Positions 1 to 8,640 of a stretch of DNA of 64,000 bases are shown here, in pieces. The notes under the pieces were generated by a model that made no database searches, was not told where the DNA came from, and saw nothing but the letters and a program-made list of their open reading frames with translations. The stretch lies in NCBI GenBank assembly GCA_037478835.1, contig JBBFLV010000002.1, forward strand, positions 62,001 through 126,000. The letters are read 5' to 3'. The DNA is from 630D-37 sp037478835. Its GTDB lineage: Bacteria > Chloroflexota > Anaerolineae > Anaerolineales > Villigracilaceae. The position numbers and the translations under genes were made by a program. Each line of letters opens with the position of its first letter. The first letter of the stretch is position 1.

Positions 1-646
1 TCTCGCGGCGCACGCCCCAACGGATGGCCAGCTCGGCGCAGGAGATGGCCGAGGCGCCGGCGCCGGAGATGACCATGCGGATCTCATCATGCCGTTTGCC
101 GACCAGTTCTAGGGCGTTGGCCAGGGCGGCGGCGGAGATGATCGCCGTGCCATGTTGATCGTCGTGGAAGACGGGGATATCAAGCATCTCCTTGAGCTTT
201 TCTTCGATATAGAAGCACTCCGGCGCTTTGATGTCTTCGAGGTTAATGCCGCCGAAGGTGGGGGCGATCGCCGCCACGACGCGGATCAATTCGTCCGGGT
301 CGTGGGTGTTGACCTCGATATCGAAGACATCCACATCGGCGAATTTCTTGAAGAGCACGGCTTTGCCTTCCATCACCGGTTTGCTGGCCAGCGCGCCGCG
401 ATCGCCCAGACCGAGGATGGCCGTGCCGTTCGAGATGACGGCAACCAGGTTGCCTTTGGCGGTGTATTCGTAGGCCAGTTCCGGGTCCTTTTCGATCTCC
501 AGCACCGGCTCGGCGACCCCCGGCGAATAGGCCAAGCTGAGATCGCGTTGGGTATCCATCGGTTTGGTGGGGATGATGGCCAGCTTGCCGGGCTTGCCTT
601 TCAGGCGATGATATTCCAGTGCATCTTCGCGGGTGATACGTGCCAT
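1..646 (-). CDS. Malic enzyme, N-terminal part (runs off the left edge)
   Basis: The minus strand is open from 646 to the window edge, about 215 codons. It starts MARITREDALEYHRLKGKPG and contains the malic enzyme segments SLAYSPGVAEPV, VISNGTAILGLGDRGALASK, INLEDIKAPECF and FHDDQHGTAII, followed by the start of the NAD(P)-binding domain (ISGAGASAIS). The family decarboxylates malate to pyruvate with NAD(P)+, in the cytoplasm. The short N-terminus resembles bacterial MaeB/YtsJ-type enzymes. An AGGAGGC ribosome-binding site at 651-657 fixes the start. Cofactor preference cannot be read from this half. Confidence 0.92.
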   Translation of the reverse strand, partial: MARITREDALEYHRLKGKPGKLAIIPTKPMDTQRDLSLAYSPGVAEPVLEIEKDPELAYEYTAKGNLVAVISNGTAILGLGDRGALASKPVMEGKAVLFKKFADVDVFDIEVNTHDPDELIRVVAAIAPTFGGINLEDIKAPECFYIEEKLKEMLDIPVFHDDQHGTAIISAAALANALELVGKRHDEIRMVISGAGASAISCAELAIRWGVRRE

Positions 647-740
647 ATGGGCCTCCTGTGAAAAAGGAACAAAATTAAGCCAGGGAAAAATCCCTGTGCA
701 CATTATCGCATGGCCGACTTGAGTGTACCAGTTTCTTTTG

Positions 741-1901
741 TCACCCGTTCGGCGTAACCATTTGCAGAAAACACTCAACCCCCTGTGCCGGATGCGAAGG
801 GTAGAAAGCGGCCTCTCTGCCGCAACGATGACGATACGTTTCGCCGACGAAACGCATAAAGTCCTGTACCGCCTCTTCTTTCACCAGGGCCAGGGCACAG
901 CCGCCGAAGCCGGCGCCGGTCATGCGCGCGCCGTAACAGGCCGGATGTTCCCAAGCGGCGGTGACGATCCCGTTCAGGGCCGCGCCGGTGACCTCAAAGT
1001 CCCGATCCAGGCTGCGATGGCTTTCGTTGAGCAGGGTGCCGAAGGTGGGCACGTCACCCGCTTCCAGGGCCTGAATCGCCTGTTGGACGCGTTCGTTTTC
1101 CGAGACGACGTGGCGGGCGCGACGGTAGAGCACTTCGTCGAGGCCTGACGCTTTGGCTCTGCGCTCCAACTCTTGGCTCGAAAGGTGGCGCAGGGAGGGA
1201 ACGCCCAGCAGGTGCGCGGCGCGCGTGCACTGCTCGCGGCGTTCGTTATAGGCGGAGCCGGCCAGCTCGCGGCGCGTGTTCGTATCCATGACGACTAGGG
1301 TCACGCCCGGCGGGAAGGGCACCTGGCGCGTCTCCAACGAGCGGCAATCCAGGAAGAGCGCATGGCCGCGCTGCGCCAGCGCGCTGACCATCTGATCCAT
1401 GATGCCGCATCCAACTCCTACCCACTCGTTTTCGGCCTTTTGACACAGCAGTGCCATCCTTTTGCCATCCCATTCCAGGGAGGAAGCGGCGGCGAAGGCG
1501 CGGGCAATGGCTACTTCCAGCGCGGCGGAAGAGGAAAGTCCGGCTCCGATCGGCACTTCGCTAGCCATCACCCCCTCCCAGCCTTGCAGGGCATATCCGG
1601 TTTCCTGCAGTGCCCAGGCCACCCCTTTGACGTATTCCCCCCAGCCGCTTTCTTTCTTCAGAGCGGAAAGAGAAAATTCGAGCGTCTCGTGGAAATCGAG
1701 CGAGTGTAGCAAAACCTTGTCATCGGGGCGCGGGCGCAGGGCGATCCAAGTGGAGAGCTCCAGTGCCATCGGGAGCACGAAGCCCTCGTTGTAATCCGTG
1801 TGCTCGCCGATCAGGTTCACCCGTCCCGGTGCTCGGACGAGGAGAGTGGGGGAGGCGTGGAAAAAGGAGCGGAAGGAAGCGGTGATGGAGGGGGCGATCA
1901 T
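741..1901 (-). CDS. galK: Galactokinase
   Basis: 386 residues, normal for GalK, a GHMP-family kinase that phosphorylates galactose to galactose 1-phosphate with ATP (Leloir pathway). The signature PGRVNLIGEHTDYNEGF lies at about residues 25-41, the ATP-binding GHMP motif IGAGLSSSAALEVA at about 118-131, the catalytic aspartate in CGIMDQ at about 169, and the C-terminal glycine-rich motif MTGAGFGGCA near 330. No galT or galE lies beside it; neighbours are a malic enzyme gene upstream and the integron integrase downstream, so it appears to be a single gene. Confidence 0.97.
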   Translation of the reverse strand: MIAPSITASFRSFFHASPTLLVRAPGRVNLIGEHTDYNEGFVLPMALELSTWIALRPRPDDKVLLHSLDFHETLEFSLSALKKESGWGEYVKGVAWALQETGYALQGWEGVMASEVPIGAGLSSSAALEVAIARAFAAASSLEWDGKRMALLCQKAENEWVGVGCGIMDQMVSALAQRGHALFLDCRSLETRQVPFPPGVTLVVMDTNTRRELAGSAYNERREQCTRAAHLLGVPSLRHLSSQELERRAKASGLDEVLYRRARHVVSENERVQQAIQALEAGDVPTFGTLLNESHRSLDRDFEVTGAALNGIVTAAWEHPACYGARMTGAGFGGCALALVKEEAVQDFMRFVGETYRHRCGREAAFYPSHPAQGVECFLQMVTPNG

Positions 1902-2035
1902 GCTTTGAATTATACCCGCCGACCATCCAATCCGAGCGCCCGGTTTCCAACCGGCTCTATTCTCGGGCGGTTAAGCTGATGAAAGTCCCTCTTCTCCCGG
2001 CACGGGGTCAAATCCCCGGAATGTTTTTGGGCTGT

Positions 2036-3019
2036 TTAGCCAGTCGAATCTAAACTATCCAATGGGCTCCGCACGGCCAAGCCACTGCGCTCGAGGACGT
2101 GGGTATAGATCATGGTGGTGCGTACATCCTTGTGACCGAGAAGTTCCTGGACGGTGCGGATATCATAGCCGGCTTGAAGCAGGTGGGTGGCGAAAGAGTG
2201 GCGCAAGGTATGACAGGTAACGCGCTTTTGAAGGCCTGCTTTTTGGGCGGCTTGTCGCACGGCGCGCTGCAAGGCAGAGGGGTCGATATGATGTCGGCGT
2301 TCCTTTCCGCTCCGTGGGTCGAGGGAACGTCTGGAGGCCGGAAAAAGGTATTGCCAGATCAGTTCTCGGGAGGCGTTGGGGTATTTTTCGGCCAGGGCAT
2401 AGGGCAGATATACTTCGCCATAGCCGGCGGCTAAGTCTTCTTCATGAAGCAGGCGAACGCGCTCGATCTGGCGGCGTAGATCGGGGATAACGGCTTCGGG
2501 AAGGGGGACAATGCGGTCCTTTTCACCTTTCCCATCCCGAACGGTGATGGCGCGGTATTCAAAATCCAGGTCCTTGATGCGTAGGCGGACGCATTCCATC
2601 AGGCGCAGACCGGAGCCATAGAGCAATTGGGCCATGAGTTTATGCGTTCCATCGAGGTGGCGCATGATGTACAGGACCTCTTCACGGGTCAGGACGGTGG
2701 GGACGTGCTCCGGCCGTTTGGCGGTGGAAAGGAGAACCGGCTCAATTTCCTTGCGAAGGACTTCACGATACAGGAAGAGAATGGCACTCAGGGCCTGATT
2801 TTGGGTGGAGGCGGAAACGTTTCTTTCCTGTGCCAGGTGGGCGAGGAAGGCACGAATTTCCGGAGCGCCCATTTCGGCGGGATGGCGCTTGTTGTGGAAT
2901 AGGATAAAGCGGCGCACCCAATCCACATAGGCTTCTTCGGTGCGGTAGGAGTAATGTTGTATGCGCAGAATTTCACGAAGTTGATCTAAAAGCTTTTTTG
3001 CCATTTTGGGTATTGACAT
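2036..3019 (-). CDS. intI: Integron integrase (tyrosine recombinase)
   Basis: 327 residues, full length. The N-terminal core-binding domain (about 8-95) is followed by the catalytic domain with R139 (GSGLRLMECVRLR), K164, H270 and R273 (HTLRHSFATHLL), H296 (LLGHKDV) and Y305 (MIYTHVL). The insert found only in integron integrases is present at about 204-245: LPYALAEKYPNA, WQYLFPA, DPRSG and RRHH. This separates it from XerC/XerD. Such enzymes recombine attC x attI to insert cassettes and attC x attC to excise them, acting on the folded bottom strand of attC. All catalytic residues are intact, so activity is plausible. The ATG at 3019 overlaps the array promoter; an in-frame ATG at 3004 is an alternative. 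Confidence 0.97.
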   Translation of the reverse strand: MSIPKMAKKLLDQLREILRIQHYSYRTEEAYVDWVRRFILFHNKRHPAEMGAPEIRAFLAHLAQERNVSASTQNQALSAILFLYREVLRKEIEPVLLSTAKRPEHVPTVLTREEVLYIMRHLDGTHKLMAQLLYGSGLRLMECVRLRIKDLDFEYRAITVRDGKGEKDRIVPLPEAVIPDLRRQIERVRLLHEEDLAAGYGEVYLPYALAEKYPNASRELIWQYLFPASRRSLDPRSGKERRHHIDPSALQRAVRQAAQKAGLQKRVTCHTLRHSFATHLLQAGYDIRTVQELLGHKDVRTTMIYTHVLERSGLAVRSPLDSLDSTG

Positions 3020-3041
3020 TTGGATGATATTTGGGTATACT
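3013..3041 (+). promoter_or_regulatory. Probable Pc promoter driving the cassette array
   Basis: TTGACA at 3013-3018, a 17-base spacer, then TATACT at 3036-3041 on the plus strand. This is one base away from the sigma-70 consensus and points into the array. Its -35 box overlaps the start codon of intI. Cassette arrays are normally transcribed from such a promoter at the integrase end. Confidence 0.75.
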
Positions 3042-3063
3042 ATGAATAATCATGTTCTTGGTG

Positions 3064-3070
3064 TTTAGGT
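3064..3070 (+). other. Candidate attI core (recombination point)
   Basis: TTTAGGT at 3064-3070. The closing R'' of cassette 1 is GCCTAAC (4000-4006), whose partner should read GTTAGGC; TTTAGGT keeps T-T-A-G-G and obeys TTRRRY, with the first base supplied by attI. An alternative core is GTTATGG at 3122-3128, which fits the complement less well. If 3064 is right, the integrase promoter at 3084-3111 lies in cassette 1; if 3122 is right, it belongs to the platform. Confidence 0.35.
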
Positions 3071-3083
3071 AGATCGTAACACG

Positions 3084-3111
3084 ATTATAACGTTTTTTTT
3101 GACGAGTGCAA
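3084..3111 (-). promoter_or_regulatory. Probable promoter for the integrase gene
   Basis: Read on the minus strand: TTGCAC (3111-3106), 16-base spacer, TATAAT (3089-3084). It would start transcription about 60 bases upstream of the integrase start codon. It faces the array promoter head-on, so the two transcripts run through each other. No CTG-N10-CAG LexA operator is visible around it. Confidence 0.6.
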
Positions 3112-3183
3112 GATATAGGCTGTTATGGAGAGGATGGCTATCTAAACAATAGTCAGGCAGGTTTTTTACATCATAGGAAATCC

Positions 3184-4005
3184 ATGCAAGTTATAGACTT
3201 AACGGAAGATTATATTCGATATGTTGTTCAGCAGAATGATCCTAAAAGCTACGAGTGCACTTTCCCGCACTTGTTTGAGCATTATTACGCTTTTTATGCA
3301 CAGCCCCAAGTCTACTCTTTCCGAAATACAAGCGTGATATTGCGTCGGCGTACTCTTATTTTGGAACACTTGCCTACATTGGCCGAGAGATTTGAACGGA
3401 AGGATTTGCACATTTCAGATATAGACATAGTGCTTTTTGTGGGTCATGGTACATCAAATGGTCATGCTTTCTATGCAATCAACCGTTGGATTGTGTGGCT
3501 TCCTGTTGAGACTTACCACTCAATCCAGGCAATACAGGTCTTTGTTTCGCACGAAATCGCCCATGCGTTGCACTATCAGCATCAGCCCGATTTCTATTTC
3601 AGCAATCATCGAGAAAGGTTTCAGGTGTTTCGACTATTAGCAACCGAAGGAATAGCGACTTTAACCTCGAAGGAAATTCTAGGGATCGAGGATGAACAAG
3701 CATTGTGGGCAGATTACTTGCCGTATGAACGTACCCGCCGCTGGTACGAGCAATGTTTAAAGCAACAACAGGATTTATTTCAAATAATAGCAGATAGGTT
3801 AGAGGAAAGTGATGAGCAAATTGGGTTGTTTTCATTTTCAGGAGCAGACGACTGTATGAAGAATCGCGCTGGCTACTATGCTGGTCTTGTATTGATCGAA
3901 CGCCATATGAAGCAGCATAAACTTTCCATACGAGATTTGTTCGCCATCAGTAAGCAGGAGTTTTGGCAGATTATTCAATCATCTCTAGAATCTAAACCTG
4001 CCTAA
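3184..4005 (+). CDS. Cassette 1: zincin-like predicted metalloprotease
   Basis: 273 residues. The motif SHEIAHALHYQH gives HExxH at residues 123-127, with E155 in the downstream LLATEGIA, an arrangement typical of gluzincin-type zinc peptidases. No signal peptide or membrane segment is visible, so it is probably cytoplasmic. The ATG at 3184 follows AGGAAA closely; a GTG at 3106 is a longer in-frame option. The stop codon lies inside the R'' box of its attC. Codon use is AT-rich compared with chromosomal genes. The fold resembles predicted Zn-dependent protease families such as DUF2268, but I cannot assign it firmly. Substrate unknown. Confidence 0.85.
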   Translation: MQVIDLTEDYIRYVVQQNDPKSYECTFPHLFEHYYAFYAQPQVYSFRNTSVILRRRTLILEHLPTLAERFERKDLHISDIDIVLFVGHGTSNGHAFYAINRWIVWLPVETYHSIQAIQVFVSHEIAHALHYQHQPDFYFSNHRERFQVFRLLATEGIATLTSKEILGIEDEQALWADYLPYERTRRWYEQCLKQQQDLFQIIADRLEESDEQIGLFSFSGADDCMKNRAGYYAGLVLIERHMKQHKLSIRDLFAISKQEFWQIIQSSLESKPA

Positions 4006-4126
4006 CACCGTTTGCAGCGGACAACGGCTTTGCCGCTTCAGGGTGTACGCCGCGAGCCAGCGAAGGTTTTGGTAGGCAAAGGTGTCTTGCCAGCGCCGCC
4101 GTTGCCGCTGAACCTGACCATTCGGC
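4000..4126 (+). repeat. attC site 1 (127 bp)
   Basis: R'' GCCTAAC (4000-4006); right box ATTCGGC (4120-4126), where a G-to-A change has hit the base at the recombination point. The inner arms GCAGCGG and GCCGCTG can pair. It belongs to the same sequence subfamily as the sites at 8460 and 13428 (TTTGCAGCGGACA.. ..CCGCTG/A). Confidence 0.88.
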
Positions 4127-4410
4127 GATTGAAAGCGATACAATGGTTCCCAAAGAGCCGCAACCCGTTCACGCCTTGCGAAATGCACAAGTGAGCACGC
4201 CAAAAAGAAGTGCGCGCAAGAGAATGGCAACTGCGGGCAATGGCACGGCGGGGCGGAAACCTACATCACGAGAAACCACCTCGGCGGTGTGGCACTCGGC
4301 GTGACTCCTACGACACAGGAGCGCGTGCTTTGCAGCGCGAGATTGTGCAGAGGTGCAAGCCAAAGAGTCTCCAAATTTCTTAAATGGCCACCAGTAGAAA
4401 GGATGCAAAA
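4127..4410 (+). other. Long GC-rich leader of cassette 2
   Basis: 284 bases between the attC and the first gene of cassette 2, richer in GC than the genes on either side. I find no convincing ORF. A short stretch TTTGCAGCG near 4330 matches the L'' part of neighbouring attC sites, and inverted repeats such as gcgcgtgc/gcgcgag are present, so this may be the remains of an old attC or cassette. That is only a suggestion. Confidence 0.35.
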
Positions 4411-5691
4411 ATGAAACGTTTATTCAAAAACATCATAGTTGCGCTAATAGCGCTCACTTTTGCAGCTACTGTAATTCCTGCACTAGCACAGGAGCCCACG
4501 CCTCCCATCTCTCCGGAAGCCCAGAAAGAAAAGGAGAGATTATTAGCGGAATATCAGAAAGCACTTGATTATGAATTAGAAAATGGCGAAACCATTATTA
4601 GTCCAGAAGATGGCACTACAAAAATATTGGTTGGTAAATCCGCAGAGAAAATGGAATTGCTTTGGCAGGAGACTGTGAGAAAAATCGAAGCTGTAAAAGC
4701 TCGACCGGCCAGTGAGCGGGATGCGGTTGAAAAAATGATTGAAGCGTTGGATGGCAATAAACCGGTATATGTGGAACGCTTTACCCTCCCATACAACCCT
4801 TATCGGCCGGTTGAACTTTATCAGACCATAAGCTATCTCTATACTGTAGATATAGCGTCATCTCAGATTGTAGATATTTCCCCTGTTGTTGACAGCAGTA
4901 TACCCCACCAGCATACTCGGGAAGATGAAAGTTTAAAAGGGAGATACACATGGCAAGAGCTGGAGCAAAAGGCGAGGTCATATATAGGCAATCTTGCCGG
5001 TAACATTAATCTTGCTTCGCTCCGCCCAGCATTTCAAGACAAAGAAGGAAGAGTTTTCTTCTTCCGATGGGAGGATGAAACAGCGGTACTCCCAGACGGC
5101 AGTAAACCATTTGTTCAAGTCGTTTATTCTACATCAACCGGTGAGTTTATTAGGTATGCTAATACCCTGCTACTAGCCAGCACACCAACGCAATCTGCTT
5201 TACAACGACTTGGCTTCTTGCCGCTAAAGGCAAAAGCCTACTTCAATGAAGTTTACGCTAATGGAGGCTCGTATTGGACATGGGTTCAAAACGGCAGTTA
5301 CACGACTACAAAAGCAAACGACGGCTACTGTTATTATGCCGGTTGGTGTAGCCCTAAAAATTTCTATTGGGGTTGGACAGATGCAACGACATCACCTAAC
5401 ACGCCATTGATAATCGGGAAATGGACTCCAAATTCATCGGCGGAATACGCAAAGGCTAGAGCGTGGATTCCTTGCAATAATGCAACAGCATGGTCTTACT
5501 ACAAAGGATGGATAAATAATGGGGCCAATAGCATACAAGCATATGTAGACCAGGAAATTTACTGCAATGAGTGGGCTCCAGTTTTTGGCTATTTTCGCTA
5601 CTATACAAAGGTACAGTTGTACAACAATGCCGACATAGCCGGATACAAAACAGCCTGGGATGAACTTTGGGTCTGTGCATGTGAGTATTAG
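4411..5691 (+). CDS. Cassette 2, gene a: secreted protein of unknown function
   Basis: 426 residues beginning MKRLFKNIIVALIALTF and a signal peptide that should be cut after ALA near residue 25. The mature part is hydrophilic with several Trp/Tyr-rich stretches in its C-terminal third (SYWTWVQNGSYTT, NFYWGWTDATT) and about seven cysteines there, suggesting an exported, disulfide-stabilised domain. The ATG at 4411 has AAAGGAT seven bases upstream and gives a clean signal peptide; an upstream ATG at 4384 does not. No family recognised. It shares a cassette with the lipoprotein gene at 5913. Confidence 0.85.
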   Translation: MKRLFKNIIVALIALTFAATVIPALAQEPTPPISPEAQKEKERLLAEYQKALDYELENGETIISPEDGTTKILVGKSAEKMELLWQETVRKIEAVKARPASERDAVEKMIEALDGNKPVYVERFTLPYNPYRPVELYQTISYLYTVDIASSQIVDISPVVDSSIPHQHTREDESLKGRYTWQELEQKARSYIGNLAGNINLASLRPAFQDKEGRVFFFRWEDETAVLPDGSKPFVQVVYSTSTGEFIRYANTLLLASTPTQSALQRLGFLPLKAKAYFNEVYANGGSYWTWVQNGSYTTTKANDGYCYYAGWCSPKNFYWGWTDATTSPNTPLIIGKWTPNSSAEYAKARAWIPCNNATAWSYYKGWINNGANSIQAYVDQEIYCNEWAPVFGYFRYYTKVQLYNNADIAGYKTAWDELWVCACEY

Positions 5692-5729
5692 TTGACTATT
5701 TGGTAAGACAATACTCATAGATTTTTCAT

Positions 5730-5771
5730 CCCGCACAACAAGCAACTTCTCATGGTTGTTTGTTGTGCGGG
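5730..5771 (+). terminator. Hairpin between the two genes of cassette 2
   Basis: CCCGCACAACAA and TTGTTGTGCGGG form a 12-bp stem, extended by GCAAC/GTTGT with a mismatch. There is no T-run directly after it, so it is a weak intrinsic terminator at best or an mRNA-stabilising hairpin. It lacks RYYYAAC/GTTRRRY boxes and is not an attC. Confidence 0.5.
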
Positions 5772-5912
5772 CAATTCTCGAGAATTTAAGAAATAAAGCC
5801 TGCTCTTTAACTTTCCCCGACCAACAGTGTCAGCCTTTCTCACAATATGGAAACGCCGCGTAAGTTTATTTCTCAGTAGAAATTCTATGAAACTACCTTT
5901 GGAGCACCTAAA

Positions 5913-7058
5913 ATGAAAAAATATCTCGGTTTATTTTTACTTATCCCTATTATACTACTTCCTGCTTGCAACAATGGCATTTCTGTTACTACTCCTGGTT
6001 CTCTTACGAACAGAGCAGAATATGTAGCCCCGACCTTCACATCTCGTCCCATAGCAACTCCTTTGCCTAAAAGCAAGAATGGCGAAGTTGTTTTAATACT
6101 GCGAAGCAAAAGTAAGCCATATGAAACATTGATCTTGCGCCTTCCGAATAAGTGTTTACTAAGTGATCAAGCATGTAGTTTAAACGGCAACTTGCTTGGA
6201 GTGCTTCCGCAAAGTCTCTCTCAAGTTTCGCAAGTTTACTGGGTAAATGGTGACACGGCGCTTTTCTGGGATGATAATACAGGTGATATCTATGAACTGG
6301 ATGGTAACAAGGGAACATTTTCTGTTGTTAAACAAAGAATCCCGAAAGCAAGAGGTACCTTTATAGTTTCTCCAAGCGGGGAATATACTATATTTGAGAT
6401 TCAGAAAAACGATTATGAGACAGACTTGGTGATAATGGACAATTTATCGGGAGATATTGTCAATCTGAACATCCCGATACCTGGTGCAAAGTATGTTTCG
6501 CAATGGATTGACAATAATAGAGTACTGTTTTGGAGCGAAGTTAGCGAAGGTAAAGGATATCTTGTAGACCTGAATGTCTACATATTCGATATATCAAGTC
6601 ATAGTGTACAGGCATTTGATATTGGGCGCGATTGGATAAAAACACAAACGTCCATCCCCGTTTTCTCTCCGAACAGGAATTTCATGACATTTACAACAGG
6701 AAACCAGACAATTATACGCAATGCATCTACCGCCTTTGAGCATACTCTTGGCATGAGAAGCGAAAAGATCCTATGGTCGATGGATTCTAATTTCTTGGCA
6801 ATTTACAACTCGGACAAAGAAATTTATGTTGTTCGCGTTGGTGGAGATGATTTGCAGAAAGTATATTCGCTTGCCGGTAGAGGCGAGATCGAAGATTGGA
6901 TGTGGCTACCTGACAACACACATATATTGATTATCATTGTGCATGATGACGGGGAAAGAGAAATTGGCTTTTTGTCTGTTACCCAAAAGACATTTGCCGT
7001 CCTTAATCTTTCATTGTTGAAAAGTTATGTTCCCATATCAATTTCTTTCAGGCCTTAA
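5913..7058 (+). CDS. Cassette 2, gene b: lipoprotein with beta-propeller-like repeats
   Basis: 381 residues. The N-terminus MKKYLGLFLLIPIILLPAC is a lipoprotein signal with the lipobox LPAC. The body has spaced repeats of the type SPSGEYTIF, SPNRNFMTF and SMDSNFLAIYNSDKEIYVV, which resemble TolB/WD40-like propeller blades. It is likely an extracytoplasmic sensor-like or binding protein; no enzyme motif is seen. GGAG at 5901-5904 sets the start. No attC separates it from the upstream secreted-protein gene, and the shared cassette's end boxes match each other. Confidence 0.8.
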   Translation: MKKYLGLFLLIPIILLPACNNGISVTTPGSLTNRAEYVAPTFTSRPIATPLPKSKNGEVVLILRSKSKPYETLILRLPNKCLLSDQACSLNGNLLGVLPQSLSQVSQVYWVNGDTALFWDDNTGDIYELDGNKGTFSVVKQRIPKARGTFIVSPSGEYTIFEIQKNDYETDLVIMDNLSGDIVNLNIPIPGAKYVSQWIDNNRVLFWSEVSEGKGYLVDLNVYIFDISSHSVQAFDIGRDWIKTQTSIPVFSPNRNFMTFTTGNQTIIRNASTAFEHTLGMRSEKILWSMDSNFLAIYNSDKEIYVVRVGGDDLQKVYSLAGRGEIEDWMWLPDNTHILIIIVHDDGEREIGFLSVTQKTFAVLNLSLLKSYVPISISFRP

Positions 7059-7067
7059 TGTAGAATC

Positions 7068-7191
7068 GCCGAACACAGCGTGCAGCGGACAGGGCTTCGC
7101 CCTGCGGGTACGCGGCGGGTTTCCCAGCAATGGTTTTGGTTAGCGATGGAGTCTCGCCCGTCCGCCCTGCCGCTAACGCAAACCGTTGGGC
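7068..7191 (+). repeat. attC site 2 (124 bp)
   Basis: R'' GCCGAAC (7068-7074), R' GTTGGGC (7185-7191). The R'' is the exact complement of the TTCGGC that opens the same cassette at 4121, although it departs from the usual RYYYAAC at the fourth base. Inner arms GCAGCGGACAGGGC and GCCCTGCCGCT pair well. Confidence 0.9.
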
Positions 7192-7250
7192 GGCTTGCAG
7201 AGCAATGAATACCAGAAACCTCGTTAGAAGTTTCACAGGAGTTGATAGAG

Positions 7251-7877
7251 ATGTTGTTTTGGCAGAAGAAGCCTAAAGTCGAAGGGCTTATCGCTTATTA
7301 CCGTTTGACAGACTGGTGGTTCTCCTCATTCACCGAAGCTGAAAGAAGGTCCATTGACGAACGATACCAACCGATGGGAATGCCGCCACATACGCTAACA
7401 CGTGGACAGCATACTTCATCTTTGCCTGTCACCGAGTTTCTTAACAGCCTTGCTACTTGGTTCAGGTCACGGCAAGACTCTTCAATTTCTGAGCGCATAT
7501 ACAACAAGATTGCAGAACTTGGTCGTGAGAATCCAATCGCAGGGCCAGGTTACTACAATGGCCGCCATTTCACAACATATGTCAATGAAGTCGAGTCGTT
7601 GAAGCGCCAAGGAAAGATTGAAGAGGCCGAGAAGCTTTTACTTGAACTGGTAGCAGCTACTGAGGCCGAGGATAAAGTGGATAACCGTGGCGTGGCCCCA
7701 TGGTATTACGAAGAACTGGCGAAAATCTACCGGAAGCAAAAAGAGTATGCTAAGGAGGTCAGTATCCTTGAAAGATTTGCTGCTCAAAGGCATTCTCCAG
7801 GGGCCACACCACCTAAGTTGAAGGAACGTCTGGTAAAGGCTAGGGCCCTTCTTGAGAACCAGATAAAGCGGTCTTGA
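7251..7877 (+). CDS. Cassette 3: TPR-like protein of unknown function
   Basis: 208 residues. The C-terminal half contains helix pairs typical of tetratricopeptide repeats (RQGKIEEAEKLLLELVAA; YYEELAKIYRKQKEYAKE), which usually act as protein-binding scaffolds. No signal peptide or membrane span. AGGAG at 7237-7241 sits nine bases from the ATG at 7251, so the TTG at 7242 is not favoured. Partner unknown. Confidence 0.8.
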   Translation: MLFWQKKPKVEGLIAYYRLTDWWFSSFTEAERRSIDERYQPMGMPPHTLTRGQHTSSLPVTEFLNSLATWFRSRQDSSISERIYNKIAELGRENPIAGPGYYNGRHFTTYVNEVESLKRQGKIEEAEKLLLELVAATEAEDKVDNRGVAPWYYEELAKIYRKQKEYAKEVSILERFAAQRHSPGATPPKLKERLVKARALLENQIKRS

Positions 7878-7900
7878 GACTGTCAGATGGATAATATGTT

Positions 7901-7964
7901 GCCCAACATCTCGCATCAGCCGACGCTGCCCTCGGCGGCGTGGCTCAGCCACCATCCGTTGGGC
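7901..7964 (+). repeat. attC site 3 (64 bp, short type)
   Basis: R'' GCCCAAC (7901-7907), R' GTTGGGC (7958-7964). It has a compact GC-rich stem (CGACGCTGCC / GGCGGCGTGGC). It is the shortest site in the array. Confidence 0.88.
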
Positions 7965-8001
7965 AGCTTAGAGTAGATGTTCAACAATTTAAGGAGCATC
8001 C

Positions 8002-8436
8002 ATGACTACTGCGAAAGAATACTTGTCAAGGATAGAAGAAATTCTCGGCAAACATTTTGTTTCTAGAAAAATGCACCTTCAATTCACATGGAATACCCCA
8101 GAAGAAGCCAAACAGCATCTGGCGCAAATACGTCTCATGCAAAAGCAACTTCGGTTGGTTAAGAAAGAGCTTAATGCTACTATAAAGATGATCAGATCAA
8201 ATTTTGCGGCGAGAAAGGCTCAAGTTGGCACAGGTTTTGGCAGTGGACTTATGGCGGGTTTAGCCGGAAAAAGAACGGTGGGCAAGATGAATGTTGTTGC
8301 TAGAGAAAATCTTCGCCGAGAGCAAATGAAAGCTCTGTCCCCTTATGAGAGCGTAAGCCGCACTATAGATGAAATTCTTGTTCAGCTTGATAGAATAAAA
8401 ATTCAAATTGAGAGTTCAATCAATGCTTCAAAATAA
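8002..8436 (+). CDS. Cassette 4: small coiled-coil protein of unknown function
   Basis: 144 residues, rich in Lys, Arg, Gln and Leu, predicted largely helical with heptad-like spacing at both ends and a glycine-rich hinge (GTGFGSGLMAGLAGK) at about residues 74-88. The hinge could be a short membrane-inserting segment, but it is weakly hydrophobic. AAGGAG at 7991-7996 precedes the ATG. No family recognised. Confidence 0.8.
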   Translation: MTTAKEYLSRIEEILGKHFVSRKMHLQFTWNTPEEAKQHLAQIRLMQKQLRLVKKELNATIKMIRSNFAARKAQVGTGFGSGLMAGLAGKRTVGKMNVVARENLRREQMKALSPYESVSRTIDEILVQLDRIKIQIESSINASK

Positions 8437-8459
8437 GTTTGGCTCCAAGTGTTTACGCC

Positions 8460-8585
8460 GCCCAACACCGTTTGCAGCGGACAGCGGCTTCGCCGCTCCA
8501 GGTATGCGCTGCGAGCCAGCGAAGTAATTTTTAGGCGAAGGTGTCTTGCCAGCCCCGCCGCTGCCGCTAAAACCAACCGTTAGGC
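8460..8585 (+). repeat. attC site 4 (126 bp)
   Basis: R'' GCCCAAC (8460-8466), R' GTTAGGC (8579-8585). Inner arms GCAGCGGACAGCGGC and GCCGCTGCCGCTAA pair with one extrahelical step. Close relative of the sites at 4000 and 13428. Confidence 0.92.
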
Positions 8586-8640
8586 CGCTATGTTGCCAAC
8601 GCTGCACCAGCCATGAATTGGATGGAAGAGGAAAGCGAAA

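Noticed and set aside
5730..5771. Hairpin considered as an attC
   Set aside because: It has no RYYYAAC/GTTRRRY boxes, and the ends of the two-gene cassette already match each other.
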